DNA of 64,000 nucleotides from Lachnospiraceae bacterium (GCA_017517305.1 JAFWZV010000001.1:155608-219607); one strand, 5' to 3'. Positions 8,671-17,877 are shown, counted from the stretch's first letter. Program-made: numbers and translations. The notes: generated by a model from the sequence alone, not told the origin.

Positions 8671-10926
8671 ATGAACAAGAGATTGGAAAATTGGGTAAAC
8701 TGGGTGCTATATGATGAGCTTGTTAAGGGACAGCTTAATGCACCAAAGCATCTGCTTGGAATTCATGACTATGGTGATGGTCAGGTTATTACTGCTTACC
8801 GTCCTCATGCTCAGCAGGTATGCGTAACATCAGTTACAGGTAAGAATCCTATTGCTATGGAGGAGCTTGCGCCTGATTTCTATGGCATTTATTTTGATAA
8901 GAAGAAATTCCAGGGAAGTAAATATAAGATTCAGACAAAGTATGAAGATGGAACTACTGTGCTTACAGCAGACTGTTATGCATTTTATGATGAGGTAATT
9001 ACCGATTATGATGTGTACCTTTTTGCAGAGGGCAAAAACTATGATATATACGAGAAGTTAGGAGCTCATCCTATGACTTTAGAAGGAGTTAAGGGTACAT
9101 ATTTTGCTGTGTGGGCACCTAACGCAAGAAGGGTTAGCGTTGTAGGTGATTTCAATATGTGGGATGGTGCACTTAATCCTATGCAGCTTCATCCAGCATC
9201 AGGAATCTATGAGATATTTATACCTGATGTTCTTCCTGGAGCAGTGTACAAGTTCCAGATTTTAACAAGAAATGGAGAGATTTTATATAAGGCTGATCCA
9301 TATGGTAACTATGCACAGATGCGTCCTGAGAATGCAAATATTGTTGCAGATTTAACTAAGTATAAGTGGACTGACACAAAGTGGATGGAGGAGAGAAATT
9401 CTCTGTCACGTGTAGATAGAATTAAGAAGCCTATGTCAATCTATGAGTGCCATCTGGGTTCATGGAAGAAGGCAGATGAGGATTCAGATTTTGGCTTCTA
9501 CAATTATAGAGAACTGGCTAAGATGCTGGGAGACTATGTTAAGGATATGGGATATACTCATGTTGAGGTTATGGGTATTGCTGAGTATCCATTTGATGGT
9601 TCCTGGGGATATCAGGTAACTAACTACTATGCGCCAACCAGCAGATATGGTACACCTGAGGACTTTATGTATTTTGTGGATTATCTTCACAAGCAGGGGA
9701 TTGGTGTAATCCTTGACTGGGTTCCTGCACATTTCCCAAGAGATGCACATGGTCTTGGACGTTTTGATGGTATGCCTCTCTATGAGCATCCAGATTCAAG
9801 AAGAGGAGAGCATCCTGACTGGGGTACTTATATATTTGATTACGGCAGAACAGAGGTGGCTAACTTCCTTACTGCAAATGCATTGTTCTGGGTGGAGAAA
9901 TTCCACGTAGATGCACTTCGTGTGGATGCGGTAGCTTCTATGCTTTATCTTGATTATGGTAAGCAGGATGGACAGTGGCTTCCTAACAAGGATGGTGGTA
10001 ATGAGAATTACGATGCCATTGCATTGCTTCAGAATATTAATACTGTTATGGAGGAGAGAAATCCTGGAGCTTACCTTATTGCTGAGGAGTCAACTGCTTG
10101 GGCAGGAGTTACAGCGCCTGCGTCACTTAAGGGACTTGGATTCTTGTTTAAGTGGAATATGGGTTGGATGAATGACTTCCTTGAATATATGAAGTTAGAT
10201 CCATACTTCAGAAGCTTTAATCATAATAGACTTACATTTAGCTTAACATACACATACGCAGAGAACTATGTACTTGTAATCTCACATGATGAGGTAGTAC
10301 ATCTTAAGTGTTCTATGCTTAATAAAATGCCAGGCTTTGAATTCGACAAGTTTGCAAATCTAAGAACTGCTTATGGATTTATGTTTGGACATCCAGGTAA
10401 GAAGCTTCTCTTTATGGGACAGGAGTTTGCTCAGCTTAGAGAGTGGAGTGAGGCTAGAAGCCTTGATTGGTTCTTGCTTGACCAGCCACTTCACAGCAAG
10501 ATGCAGAACTTTGTTAAGGCACTTAACCATATGTATACCAAGTATGATGCCCTCTATTATAATGATAATGAGGTTATGGGCTTTGAGTGGATTAAGTGTG
10601 ATGATGCAGAGGAAGGTATTGTAGCATTTATTAGAAGAGGAAAGACTGCTAAGGATCAGCTTATGTTTGTATGTAACTTTGTACCTGTAGAGAAGACTAC
10701 ACACCTTATTGGTGCACCATGTCTTACAAAGTATGAGGAAATTCTTAACTCTGATGCAGTAGAATTCGGTGGACTTGGCAGAGTAAATGGTGTGGTAGAG
10801 GCTATTGACCAGCCTTGTGACAGAATGAACTATGCAGTAAGTCTTACTATCCCACCGCTTTCAGTGATGGTATTTAAGTATGATTATGTAGAAAAGAAGA
10901 CTAAGTCTATAGAGAAGAAAAAGTAG
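8671..10926 (+). CDS. glgB: 1,4-alpha-glucan branching enzyme (GH13)
   Basis: 751 aa. It introduces alpha-1,6 branches into glycogen. N-terminal beta-sandwich regions (residues about 1-110 and a CBM48-type domain about 130-220) precede the GH13 barrel (about 250-620). Catalytic signatures are A-L-R-V-D-A-V-A-S-M (nucleophile Asp), L-I-A-E-E-S-T-A-W (acid/base Glu) and V-I-S-H-D-E-V-V-H (transition-state Asp). GGAGG is seven bases before the ATG. It is monocistronic, ending in a hairpin; no other glycogen genes are in the window. Confidence 0.95.
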   Translation: MNKRLENWVNWVLYDELVKGQLNAPKHLLGIHDYGDGQVITAYRPHAQQVCVTSVTGKNPIAMEELAPDFYGIYFDKKKFQGSKYKIQTKYEDGTTVLTADCYAFYDEVITDYDVYLFAEGKNYDIYEKLGAHPMTLEGVKGTYFAVWAPNARRVSVVGDFNMWDGALNPMQLHPASGIYEIFIPDVLPGAVYKFQILTRNGEILYKADPYGNYAQMRPENANIVADLTKYKWTDTKWMEERNSLSRVDRIKKPMSIYECHLGSWKKADEDSDFGFYNYRELAKMLGDYVKDMGYTHVEVMGIAEYPFDGSWGYQVTNYYAPTSRYGTPEDFMYFVDYLHKQGIGVILDWVPAHFPRDAHGLGRFDGMPLYEHPDSRRGEHPDWGTYIFDYGRTEVANFLTANALFWVEKFHVDALRVDAVASMLYLDYGKQDGQWLPNKDGGNENYDAIALLQNINTVMEERNPGAYLIAEESTAWAGVTAPASLKGLGFLFKWNMGWMNDFLEYMKLDPYFRSFNHNRLTFSLTYTYAENYVLVISHDEVVHLKCSMLNKMPGFEFDKFANLRTAYGFMFGHPGKKLLFMGQEFAQLREWSEARSLDWFLLDQPLHSKMQNFVKALNHMYTKYDALYYNDNEVMGFEWIKCDDAEEGIVAFIRRGKTAKDQLMFVCNFVPVEKTTHLIGAPCLTKYEEILNSDAVEFGGLGRVNGVVEAIDQPCDRMNYAVSLTIPPLSVMVFKYDYVEKKTKSIEKKK

Positions 10927-10962
10927 TCATCAACCTGATTGAATAGATAATGTACTTACATG

Positions 10963-11003
10963 AATGTCTGAGGAGGGTGCTCTTCAGACATTCTTTATGT
11001 TTA
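10963..11003 (+). terminator. Terminator after glgB
   Basis: Perfect 9-bp stem AATGTCTGA/TCAGACATT with a 12-nt loop, followed by a T-rich but interrupted tail. Confidence 0.7.
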
Positions 11004-11019
11004 AACTTTAATAATGTTT

Positions 11020-11039
11020 TTTTAATCTAATTTTAATCT
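11020..11039 (+). promoter_or_regulatory. Direct-repeat operator, OmpR-type
   Basis: TTTTAATCT occurs twice at an exact 11-bp period (11020 and 11031), with an inverted partial copy (AGATTAA) about 12 bp further on. An 11-bp direct repeat is the usual spacing for OmpR/PhoB-class response regulators. A TATTAT -10 candidate is at 11070 without a good -35, as expected for an activated promoter. Confidence 0.45.
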
Positions 11040-11135
11040 TTCTTGCATTTTAGATTAATTTTGGTTGTGTATTATAGCACCATAAGGTAAACACAAACCA
11101 AACAAAAATCAAAACAAGAAAAGGAGAAATGTGTT

Positions 11136-11705
11136 ATGAGTAATATGGATAATTTAGAAAAGGTTGAGAGAATCAGAGAGAAGACAGGCGTTAGCTATGA
11201 GGATGCTAAGATTGCACTTGAGGCAAGCAACAACGATATGCTTGATGCAATCGTTTATTTAGAGAAGCTTGGCAAGGTAAATGGACCTAAGCAGTCACAG
11301 TATGTAACTAGACCAGAGGAGTATCATTCATCAGAGTTTCAGCAGGCACAGGATAATTATGAGAAGTCATGTAAGAAGTCTACATTTGGAGAGAAGATGG
11401 ATAGCTTTGGCGAGTGGCTTAAGAAGGTAATTAAGAGAGGCTGCGAGATAAAGTTTAATGTGGATAGATTTGAAGAGAGAGTCATCAGCATTCCACTTAT
11501 TGCATTAGTATTTATTATGATTATAGCATTCTGGTTAGTAGGAATTCTTCTTATCGTAGGATTATTCTTTGATTATAAGTACTCATTTGAGGGAGTTAAT
11601 CCTACAACTGTAGATATTAATGAGTTTTGCAATAAGGCATCAGATACATGCACTGGTCTTAGAGAGGACATTAAGAACGAGAAGGAAGCTCGCGATAACA
11701 AGTAA
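11136..11705 (+). CDS. UBA/TS-N-domain membrane protein, DUF4342-like
   Basis: 189 aa. Residues about 5-50 form a UBA-like three-helix domain (V-E-R-I-R-E-K-T-G-V-S-Y-E-D-A-K-I-A-L-E). A linker with charged residues follows, then a DUF4342-like stretch (E-I-K-F-N-V-D-R-F) and one strong membrane helix (about 123-148), ending in a short soluble tail. The molecular role is unknown. An 11-bp-spaced direct repeat sits upstream and an OmpR-type regulator/kinase pair lies downstream, so it may be a target of that system; this is inference from position. Confidence 0.75.
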   Translation: MSNMDNLEKVERIREKTGVSYEDAKIALEASNNDMLDAIVYLEKLGKVNGPKQSQYVTRPEEYHSSEFQQAQDNYEKSCKKSTFGEKMDSFGEWLKKVIKRGCEIKFNVDRFEERVISIPLIALVFIMIIAFWLVGILLIVGLFFDYKYSFEGVNPTTVDINEFCNKASDTCTGLREDIKNEKEARDNK

Positions 11706-11718
11706 GCTACATATGAAT

Positions 11719-11770
11719 AAGTAAGAGAAGGCAACCACCGTCTTACCAGGTGGTTGTCTAGTTCTTACTT
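11719..11770 (+). terminator. Strong hairpin after the UBA-domain gene
   Basis: Stem built from AAGTAAGA/TTCTTACTT outside and GGCAACCACC/GGTGGTTGTC inside. There is no clear T-tract, so it could also be a processing or attenuation structure. Confidence 0.5.
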
Positions 11771-11824
11771 AAATGTATGCAGCTAAAAATATATAAAATG
11801 TAGTGGTATACAAGGAGAATGATT

Positions 11825-12504
11825 ATGAGCAAGATACTAATTATTGAAGATGAAGCCAATATAGCAAGATTTATAGAGCTTGAGCTTAAGCACGAGGGCA
11901 ATGAAGTAGACAAGGCTTTAGATGGTAGAGCAGGTCTTGAAATGGCGCTTTCAGGTGGCTATGATCTCATTCTATTAGATGTTATGCTTCCTGTGCTAAA
12001 TGGCCTTGAGGTATTAAGAAGAATAAGATTAGAGAGTGAAGTGCCGGTAATAATGCTTACTGCCAGAGATGCAGTTATGGATAAGGTGTCAGGTCTTGAT
12101 GCAGGAGCTGATGATTACATAACTAAGCCATTTGCTATAGAAGAGTTACTTGCTCGTATTAGAGTTGCCCTAAAGAAGCGAGGTGGTGGAGCTACTATTC
12201 AGTCCAACAAGCTTCAGATAGGCAAGGTTGTTCTTGATGAGGATAGACATGAGGTAACTGTTGATGGGAAAATGTTGAGCTTTCTAACAGAGAGTTTGAG
12301 TTGCTTCACACACTTATGAAGAATAAAAATATAGTTATGGATAGAGACAAACTGATGAATCTGGTTTGTGGTTATGACTATATGGGTGAGACAAATATTA
12401 TAGATGTGTACATAAGATATCTTAGAACTAAAATAGATGATAAATATGGAATAAAGCTTATAACCACAGTGAGAGGTGTGGGTTATATTATTAAGGAAGA
12501 TTAG
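11825..12504 (+). pseudogene. OmpR-family response regulator, frameshifted in this sequence
   Basis: The first part (11825 to about 12290) encodes a receiver domain with acidic pocket E8-D9, phosphoacceptor D52 (L-L-D-V-M-L-P) and T-K-P-F, then the start of a winged-helix domain. The frame is lost at 12289-12294, and the rest of the DNA-binding domain (L-L-H-T-L-M-K-N to V-R-G-V-G-Y-I-I) continues in another frame to 12504. Adding four bases (two AG units) to the GAGAG run would restore L-T-E-R-E-F-E-L-L, matching the family consensus, so the lesion looks like a dinucleotide-repeat contraction. It may be a real mutation, phase variation or a sequence error. AAGGAG supports the ATG at 11825 over that at 11819. 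It pairs with the kinase downstream. Confidence 0.85.
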
Positions 12505-12527
12505 CTGTAAGCTACAGGGGTGATACT

Positions 12528-13976
12528 ATGAATAGCAAGATAAAGATGTCTTCTATAGCCAGAAAAATTAATTTGGATTTTTGGCTGAAGAGATTTTGCG
12601 ATGTAATAGGAATAGACATACTTTTAGTTGCACTACTATGTGGTGGAGCCTTTTTGTGGTGGGAAGAAAGTGTTCCTAGTGAGGAAGTGGTTATATCTAG
12701 AGATTTTGTGGCCATAGATAATGATGAAGGTGAATTTGTGGTCACTATAGACGAGGATGGAGTTAATGTAACCAATGGGTCGGATAAAAATGAAACTGCT
12801 GACTCCACAGAAACAGGGGATAATTTACAAGAAGATGTTGATGATAAAGATAAGGATTCTGTAGTAGGAAATATAGATTATGTGGGACAAACTGTAACGG
12901 ATTTGTCTGTAAGAGATAAGCTTACATATGTTATTACTACAGATAAGGGACAGCATGTATTTTATCTTTATGACATATATTTAATTTCATATAGGCCATT
13001 TTTGGTTCTCTTTGTATTCCAAGGGGTACATCTTTTGTTTGCATTGTTTGGAGCTGGTAGCATTAGAAGAAGAATGCGACCACTTAACGATTTGGCTAGA
13101 AAGGCAGAGGAGATAAGTCGTATACCCCTTGATACCAATTCAAAGATTGAGAATTTGGAGCATGCCATATCAAGTGTCAGTCCTGATGGGGAAAATGTAC
13201 GTGTAAGGACAGGAGATAAAGAACTTGAGAGTATAGAGATAGCTCTTAACAATCTGTTATATAGAATGAAGGAAAGTCAGAAGCAACAGGCCAGATTTGT
13301 ATCTGATGCTTCACATGAGCTTAGAACTCCTATATCTGTAGTTCAAGGCTATGTTAATATGCTGGATAGATGGGGTAAGGAGGATCCAGAAATATTAGAG
13401 GAATCCATAGAAGCCCTAAAGCATGAGTCCGAGCATATGAAGGAGCTTATAGAACAGCTTCTCTTCCTGGCTAGAGGAGATAGTGGAAGAAATACCCTCA
13501 ATAAAATTAGTATAGACTTAAATGAAATTATGAAGGAGGTATGGGAGGAATCAGAGATGATAGATTCCAAGCATACTTATGAATTTGAGGAGTGCCCAGG
13601 GGCACTTATGACTGGTGATGTAGCTATGGTTAAGCAGTCTGTAAGAATATTTGTGCAGAATGCGTCAAAATACTCTAATGAAGGAGATAATATAAAGCTT
13701 GGAGTAAGAATATCCCAAGATAGTGTAAGCTATCTGGTTCAGGACGAGGGCATAGGCATGCAGGAGGAGGACGTAAGTCATATCTTCGAGAGATTTTATC
13801 GTTCTGATAAGGCAAGAAATGGGGAAACCGGTGGTTCAGGACTGGGACTTTCCATAGCAAAGTGGATTATAGATGCCCATGATGGAACCATAGAGGTATT
13901 ATCAAGGCCTGATATAGGAACCAGATTTACAGTTACATTTCCAAGAAAAATGAATATTGTAATGGAGGAAGAGTAG
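12528..13976 (+). CDS. Sensor histidine kinase, HAMP/HisKA/HATPase
   Basis: 482 aa. Membrane helix 1 (about 25-45), an acidic extracytoplasmic domain rich in Asp, Glu and Ser (about 48-150), membrane helix 2 (about 155-180) and a HAMP-like linker. The dimerisation box is S-D-A-S-H-E-L-R-T-P-I-S with the phosphorylated His, and the ATPase domain ends with G-G-S-G-L-G-L-S-I-A-K-W. It begins 23 nt after the response-regulator stop and must partner it. No ligand can be inferred. The kinase is intact although the regulator is frameshifted. Confidence 0.93.
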   Translation: MNSKIKMSSIARKINLDFWLKRFCDVIGIDILLVALLCGGAFLWWEESVPSEEVVISRDFVAIDNDEGEFVVTIDEDGVNVTNGSDKNETADSTETGDNLQEDVDDKDKDSVVGNIDYVGQTVTDLSVRDKLTYVITTDKGQHVFYLYDIYLISYRPFLVLFVFQGVHLLFALFGAGSIRRRMRPLNDLARKAEEISRIPLDTNSKIENLEHAISSVSPDGENVRVRTGDKELESIEIALNNLLYRMKESQKQQARFVSDASHELRTPISVVQGYVNMLDRWGKEDPEILEESIEALKHESEHMKELIEQLLFLARGDSGRNTLNKISIDLNEIMKEVWEESEMIDSKHTYEFEECPGALMTGDVAMVKQSVRIFVQNASKYSNEGDNIKLGVRISQDSVSYLVQDEGIGMQEEDVSHIFERFYRSDKARNGETGGSGLGLSIAKWIIDAHDGTIEVLSRPDIGTRFTVTFPRKMNIVMEEE

Positions 13977-14000
13977 TCCTTGGATTACTCTTCTTATTAT
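13968..14000 (+). terminator. Terminator overlapping the kinase stop codon
   Basis: Stem GAAGAGTA/TACTCTTC (with an inner G-T pair), then TTATTATTT. The kinase TAG stop is inside the left arm. Confidence 0.7.
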
Positions 14001-14138
14001 TTAGAAAAATGAATTTGATAAATTATAAATACTGTGAATAATGGTATTTGACATTGATAATCAGTTAAGTTATAATTGTACAAACTGTGCGTATTTTTAA
14101 GCGCCGTAGAGATTTAATATGATATTAAAGGAAGGTTG

Positions 14139-14630
14139 ATGAGCATGAGCATGGAAGAAAAGAAGTATAAACTGACCCGAGAAGGTGTGGATGCCTTAGA
14201 GCAGGAATTAGAACACTTAACAGTCGTTAAGCGTCAGGAGATTGCTGATAAACTCCAGGAAGCAAGAGCACAGGGAGACTTATCTGAGAACGCAGAGTAT
14301 GACGCAGCTAAGGATGAACAGAGAGATATAGAGGCTCGTATTGAGGAAATCGAGAAGATATTAAAGAACGTTGAGGTTATCGACGGTATTAAGCTTAGAA
14401 TCTTAGATGTAGAGCTTGGCGAGGAGCAGATAATAAACATCGTAGGTTCTGCGGAGGCTGATGTATTAAATGGCAAGATTTCTAACGAGTCACCACTTGG
14501 ACTTGCGCTTATAGGCAAGAAGAAGGGTGATGTGGTAGAGGTATCAGCACCTAATGGAGTATTTGAGTACAAGGTATTAGAGGTTGTTAAATCTAAGAAG
14601 ACTAGCAAGTCAAAGAAAAAAGAAGATTAG
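14139..14630 (+). CDS. greA: Transcript cleavage factor GreA
   Basis: About 163 aa. The N-terminal coiled coil contains the expected A-R-A-Q-G-D-L-S-E-N-A-E-Y-D-A-A-K tip, whose acidic residues stimulate cleavage of backtracked RNA by RNA polymerase. The C-terminal FKBP-like domain includes I-S-N-E-S-P-L-G-L-A-L-I-G. Three ATGs (14139, 14145, 14151) are possible; AAAGGAAGG ends at 14135, so 14139 or 14145 is most likely. It is followed 33 nt later by lysS, a common Firmicute pairing. Confidence 0.95.
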   Translation: MSMSMEEKKYKLTREGVDALEQELEHLTVVKRQEIADKLQEARAQGDLSENAEYDAAKDEQRDIEARIEEIEKILKNVEVIDGIKLRILDVELGEEQIINIVGSAEADVLNGKISNESPLGLALIGKKKGDVVEVSAPNGVFEYKVLEVVKSKKTSKSKKKED

Positions 14631-14663
14631 TTTAGAAGATTAATAGGAAAGAGGATTAATAAA

Positions 14664-16283
14664 GTGGCTGAGAAGAATAACCAGAACAACAATCAAAGTA
14701 AGCCTCAGGATTTAAATCAGCTCCTAAAGGTAAGACGTGAAAAGCTTGCAAACCTTCAGGAAGCAGGAAAGGATCCATTCCAGATTACTAAGTATGATCA
14801 GACTCATCACACTGACGAAGTAAGAAGCTTATATGAGGCTCATGAGGCTAAGCTTTTAGCAGACTGGAAATATCCTAATGTAGAAGGAATGTCAGAGGAA
14901 GAGGCAAAGGCTGCTAAGGACGCGGATTACAATGAAAGAAGAGCTATAATGGATGCATCTCCAATTAATGTTTCTATAGCTGGACGTATGATGTTTAAGC
15001 GTGTTATGGGAAAGGCATCATTTGCAAATATACAGGATATAAATGGTAAGATTCAGGTTTATGTGGCAAGAGATGCAATAGGCGAAGAACCATATGCTGA
15101 GTTTAAGAAGTCAGATATTGGTGACATCTACGGAATAAAGGGATATATCTTCAGAACAAAGACTGGAGAGATTTCTATACATGCCCAGGAGCTTACAATG
15201 CTTACTAAGAGCTTACAGATTCTTCCAGAGAAGTTCCATGGCTTAACAGATACAGATACACGTTATCGTCAGAGATATGTTGACCTTATTATGAATGAGG
15301 ACAGCAAGAAGACATTTATCAACCGTTCAAAGATTATAGCTGCTATTAGAAAGTACCTTGCAGGAGAGAATTTCCTTGAGGTAGAAACCCCTATGCTTGT
15401 GTCAAATGCAGGTGGTGCAGCAGCAAGACCATTTGAGACACATTTTAATGCATTAAGCGAGGATTTTAAGCTTCGTATATCACTTGAGCTCTACCTTAAG
15501 AGACTTATCGTAGGTGGACTTGAGAGAGTTTATGAGATTGGTAGAGTATTTAGAAATGAAGGTCTTGATACAAGACACAATCCAGAGTTTACACTTATGG
15601 AGCTTTACCAGGCATATACAGATTATAATGGAATGATGGATCTTACTGAGAACATGTTTAGATATGTGGCTCAGGAGGTTCTTGGAACTACAACTATTAC
15701 TTATAATGGCATAGAGATGGATCTTGGAAAGCCTTTCGCAAGAATCACAATGACTGAGGCTGTTAAGCAGTACGCAGGAGTTGATTTCGATGCTATCGAA
15801 ACTCTTGAGGAGGCTCGTGCTATCGCTAAGGAAAAGCATGTTGAGTTTGAGGATAGACATAAGAAGGGTGATATCTTAAATCTCTTCTTTGAGGAGTTTG
15901 TAGAGGAGCACCTAATCCAGCCTACATTCGTTATGGATCATCCTATCGAGATTTCACCTCTTACTAAGAAGAAGCCAGAGGACCCTAATAAGGTTGAGCG
16001 TTTTGAGCTTTTCATGAATGGCTGGGAGATGTGTAACGCATACTCAGAGCTTAATGACCCTATCGACCAGAGAGAACGTTTCAAGGCACAGGAGGAGCAG
16101 CTTGCTCAGGGTGATGAGGAGGCTAACACAACTGATGAGGACTTCCTTAACGCTCTTGAAATTGGTATGCCACCTACAGGCGGTATAGGATATGGTATCG
16201 ATAGATTATGTATGTTGCTTACTGATTCACCTGCTATAAGGGATGTATTACTCTTCCCGACAATGAAATCTTTAGACAAATAA
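14664..16283 (+). CDS. lysS: Lysine-tRNA ligase, class II
   Basis: 539 aa. An N-terminal OB-fold anticodon-binding domain (about 85-200) is followed by the class II catalytic core: motif 2 region R-V-F-R-N-E-G-L-D-T-R-H-N-P-E-F-T and motif 3 G-G-I-G-Y-G-I-D-R-L. The start is GTG with GAAAGAGG upstream. The last 29 coding bases plus 5 beyond the stop are duplicated exactly at 23798, marking an insertion site. The reading frame is intact, so the insertion preserves the protein. Confidence 0.97.
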   Translation: MAEKNNQNNNQSKPQDLNQLLKVRREKLANLQEAGKDPFQITKYDQTHHTDEVRSLYEAHEAKLLADWKYPNVEGMSEEEAKAAKDADYNERRAIMDASPINVSIAGRMMFKRVMGKASFANIQDINGKIQVYVARDAIGEEPYAEFKKSDIGDIYGIKGYIFRTKTGEISIHAQELTMLTKSLQILPEKFHGLTDTDTRYRQRYVDLIMNEDSKKTFINRSKIIAAIRKYLAGENFLEVETPMLVSNAGGAAARPFETHFNALSEDFKLRISLELYLKRLIVGGLERVYEIGRVFRNEGLDTRHNPEFTLMELYQAYTDYNGMMDLTENMFRYVAQEVLGTTTITYNGIEMDLGKPFARITMTEAVKQYAGVDFDAIETLEEARAIAKEKHVEFEDRHKKGDILNLFFEEFVEEHLIQPTFVMDHPIEISPLTKKKPEDPNKVERFELFMNGWEMCNAYSELNDPIDQRERFKAQEEQLAQGDEEANTTDEDFLNALEIGMPPTGGIGYGIDRLCMLLTDSPAIRDVLLFPTMKSLDK

Positions 16284-16288
16284 AGCTA
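16255..16288 (+). repeat. Left attachment-site-like direct repeat (attL)
   Basis: 34 bp containing the last 29 bases of lysS including its TAA, identical to 23798-23831. Confidence 0.85.
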
Positions 16289-16326
16289 GTAAAATCAAGG
16301 ATTTCAGAGATTTTTGATTGTAATTT

Positions 16327-16405
16327 ACTACAAATATACTACAAATTTACAACGTATAATACTGAATAATAAGTAATAATACGTTTTTGTAGCGATTACG
16401 TTTTT
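16327..16405 (+). repeat. Short direct repeats at the left end of the island
   Basis: ACTACAAAT at 16327 and 16338 (11-bp period), then TACGTTTTT at 16380 and 16397 (17-bp period). Together with the terminator and iterons they fill the 304-bp gap between lysS and the ATPase gene. They could be integrase arm sites; this is inference. Confidence 0.4.
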
Positions 16406-16425
16406 AATAATTTTGCATTATTTAA

Positions 16426-16467
16426 GGACAATTTTCTAAAAGAAATTTTAGAAAGTTGTCCTTTTTT
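16426..16467 (+). terminator. Terminator at the left end of the island
   Basis: 16-bp stem (GGACAATTTTCTAAAA with one G-T pair), GAAA tetraloop, then six T. It can terminate lysS in the present arrangement, replacing the displaced native terminator. Confidence 0.85.
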
Positions 16468-16552
16468 GTTCGTCGGAAAAAATGTTATTATAAGTCGAAA
16501 GTTCGTCAGAAAAAGTGTAAAAAGATATGGAAAGTTCGTCAGAAAAAGTGTA
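16468..16552 (+). repeat. Three iterons upstream of the AAA/DUF4143 gene
   Basis: GTTCGTCAGAAAAAGTGTA occurs at 16501 and 16534, and a diverged copy (GTTCGTCGGAAAAAATGTTA) at 16468. The spacing is exactly 33 bp each time, about three helical turns, so bound proteins would lie on one face. The last copy runs into a TATACT -10 candidate at 16551, suggesting an operator. Confidence 0.7.
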
Positions 16553-16587
16553 TACTAAAACTAGAACATTAGAAATGGGGTGGTTTT

Positions 16588-17877
16588 ATGAGACGATATG
16601 CATTGGAAAAACTAATTGAATGGAAAAATAAAAAAAATCGTAAGCCTCTTATATTGAAGGGGGCAAGGCAGGTTGGAAAAACCTGGCTTATGAAGGAATT
16701 TGGAAAGCAGTGTTTCAAATATACAGCTTATATAAATTTTGATAACAATAAAAGAATGGAAGATGTATTTTCCACAGACTACGATATAGAAAGAATATTG
16801 ATGTCTATAAATATTGAGACAGGTGTGAAGATAGTTCCGGGAGAAACCTTGATTATATTTGATGAGATTCAGGAAAATCCCAGAGCTATAGCAGCTTTAA
16901 AATATTTTTACGAAAATGCACCCCAGCATGCAATTATAGCAGCCGGTTCATTGCTTGGTGTTGCTATACACGAAGGAGTGTCGTTCCCTGTGGGCAAGGT
17001 AGATACATTGGAATTAAATCCTTTAAGCTTTAAAGAATTTTTGCTTGCTTTGGGAGAGGAAGGGCTGGTTTCCTTGATTGAGAAAAAAGAGCAAGGGTTA
17101 ATTGAAGCCTATCATGATAAGCTACAGGATTATCTCAGAAAGTATTATTATATCGGTGGCATGCCGGAAGTGGTATCGAATTTTGTGGAGAACAAAGATT
17201 TTACAGAAGTACGAGAATTGCAAAATAGAATCATAGAGCTGTATGAAAGTGATTTTAGCAAACACACTACGGTGGGAGAATTGCCGAGAATCCGAATGGT
17301 GTGGAATTCTATCCCTATGCAGCTTGCGAAGGAAAACAAGAAGTTTTTCTTTGGTAAGATTAAAGAGGGTGCCAGAGCAAAGGATTTTGAGATAGCAATA
17401 GAGTGGCTTATGGATTGTGGCCTGATTAAAAAAGTATATAAGGTAAATAAGCCAGCCATGCCACTAAAGGCATATACGGAATTTTCGGCATTTAAGCTCT
17501 TCCTTCTTGATGTAGGCTTGCTTGGCGCATTGAGTGATTTGGATGCAAAGTCAATATTAGAAGGAAATAAAGTGTTTGTAGAATTTAAGGGTGCTATGAC
17601 AGAACAGTATGTTTTACAGCAGATTGTGGCTGAAACACCATATACACCATATTATTTCACAGAAACTAAATCTGAGGGAGAAATAGATTTTCTTATCCAA
17701 AAGAATAGTCTGATTGTACCTATAGAGGTTAAAGCAGAGGAAAATCTTAGAGCAAAAAGCTTGAAAGTGTTCTGTGATAAATATAAACCAGAACTGGCAA
17801 TCAGGACGTCTATGTCTAAATATAGGGAGCAGGATTGGATGATAAATGTACCTTTATATTTAGTGAGTGAAATATAG
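16588..17877 (+). CDS. AAA_14/DUF4143-family ATPase
   Basis: 429 aa. Walker A L-K-G-A-R-Q-V-G-K-T-W near residue 21, Walker B L-I-I-F-D-E-I-Q-E-N, then a sensor-like A-A-G-S-L-L-G. The C-terminal DUF4143 part ends with G-E-I-D-F-L-I-Q and I-V-P-I-E-V-K-A, the pattern of a PD-(D/E)XK nuclease-like fold with its acidic residues and Lys kept. Cellular role of the family is unsettled. It lies inside the lysS island behind three iterons, so it may be self-regulating or act on the element. GGGGTGG precedes the ATG. A second, more eroded family member is at 43556. Confidence 0.88.
   Translation: MRRYALEKLIEWKNKKNRKPLILKGARQVGKTWLMKEFGKQCFKYTAYINFDNNKRMEDVFSTDYDIERILMSINIETGVKIVPGETLIIFDEIQENPRAIAALKYFYENAPQHAIIAAGSLLGVAIHEGVSFPVGKVDTLELNPLSFKEFLLALGEEGLVSLIEKKEQGLIEAYHDKLQDYLRKYYYIGGMPEVVSNFVENKDFTEVRELQNRIIELYESDFSKHTTVGELPRIRMVWNSIPMQLAKENKKFFFGKIKEGARAKDFEIAIEWLMDCGLIKKVYKVNKPAMPLKAYTEFSAFKLFLLDVGLLGALSDLDAKSILEGNKVFVEFKGAMTEQYVLQQIVAETPYTPYYFTETKSEGEIDFLIQKNSLIVPIEVKAEENLRAKSLKVFCDKYKPELAIRTSMSKYREQDWMINVPLYLVSEI

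Noticed and set aside
12301-12504. Separate small DNA-binding protein gene
   Set aside because: It is the remainder of the response-regulator effector domain after the frameshift, in register with the family sequence; no ribosome site.
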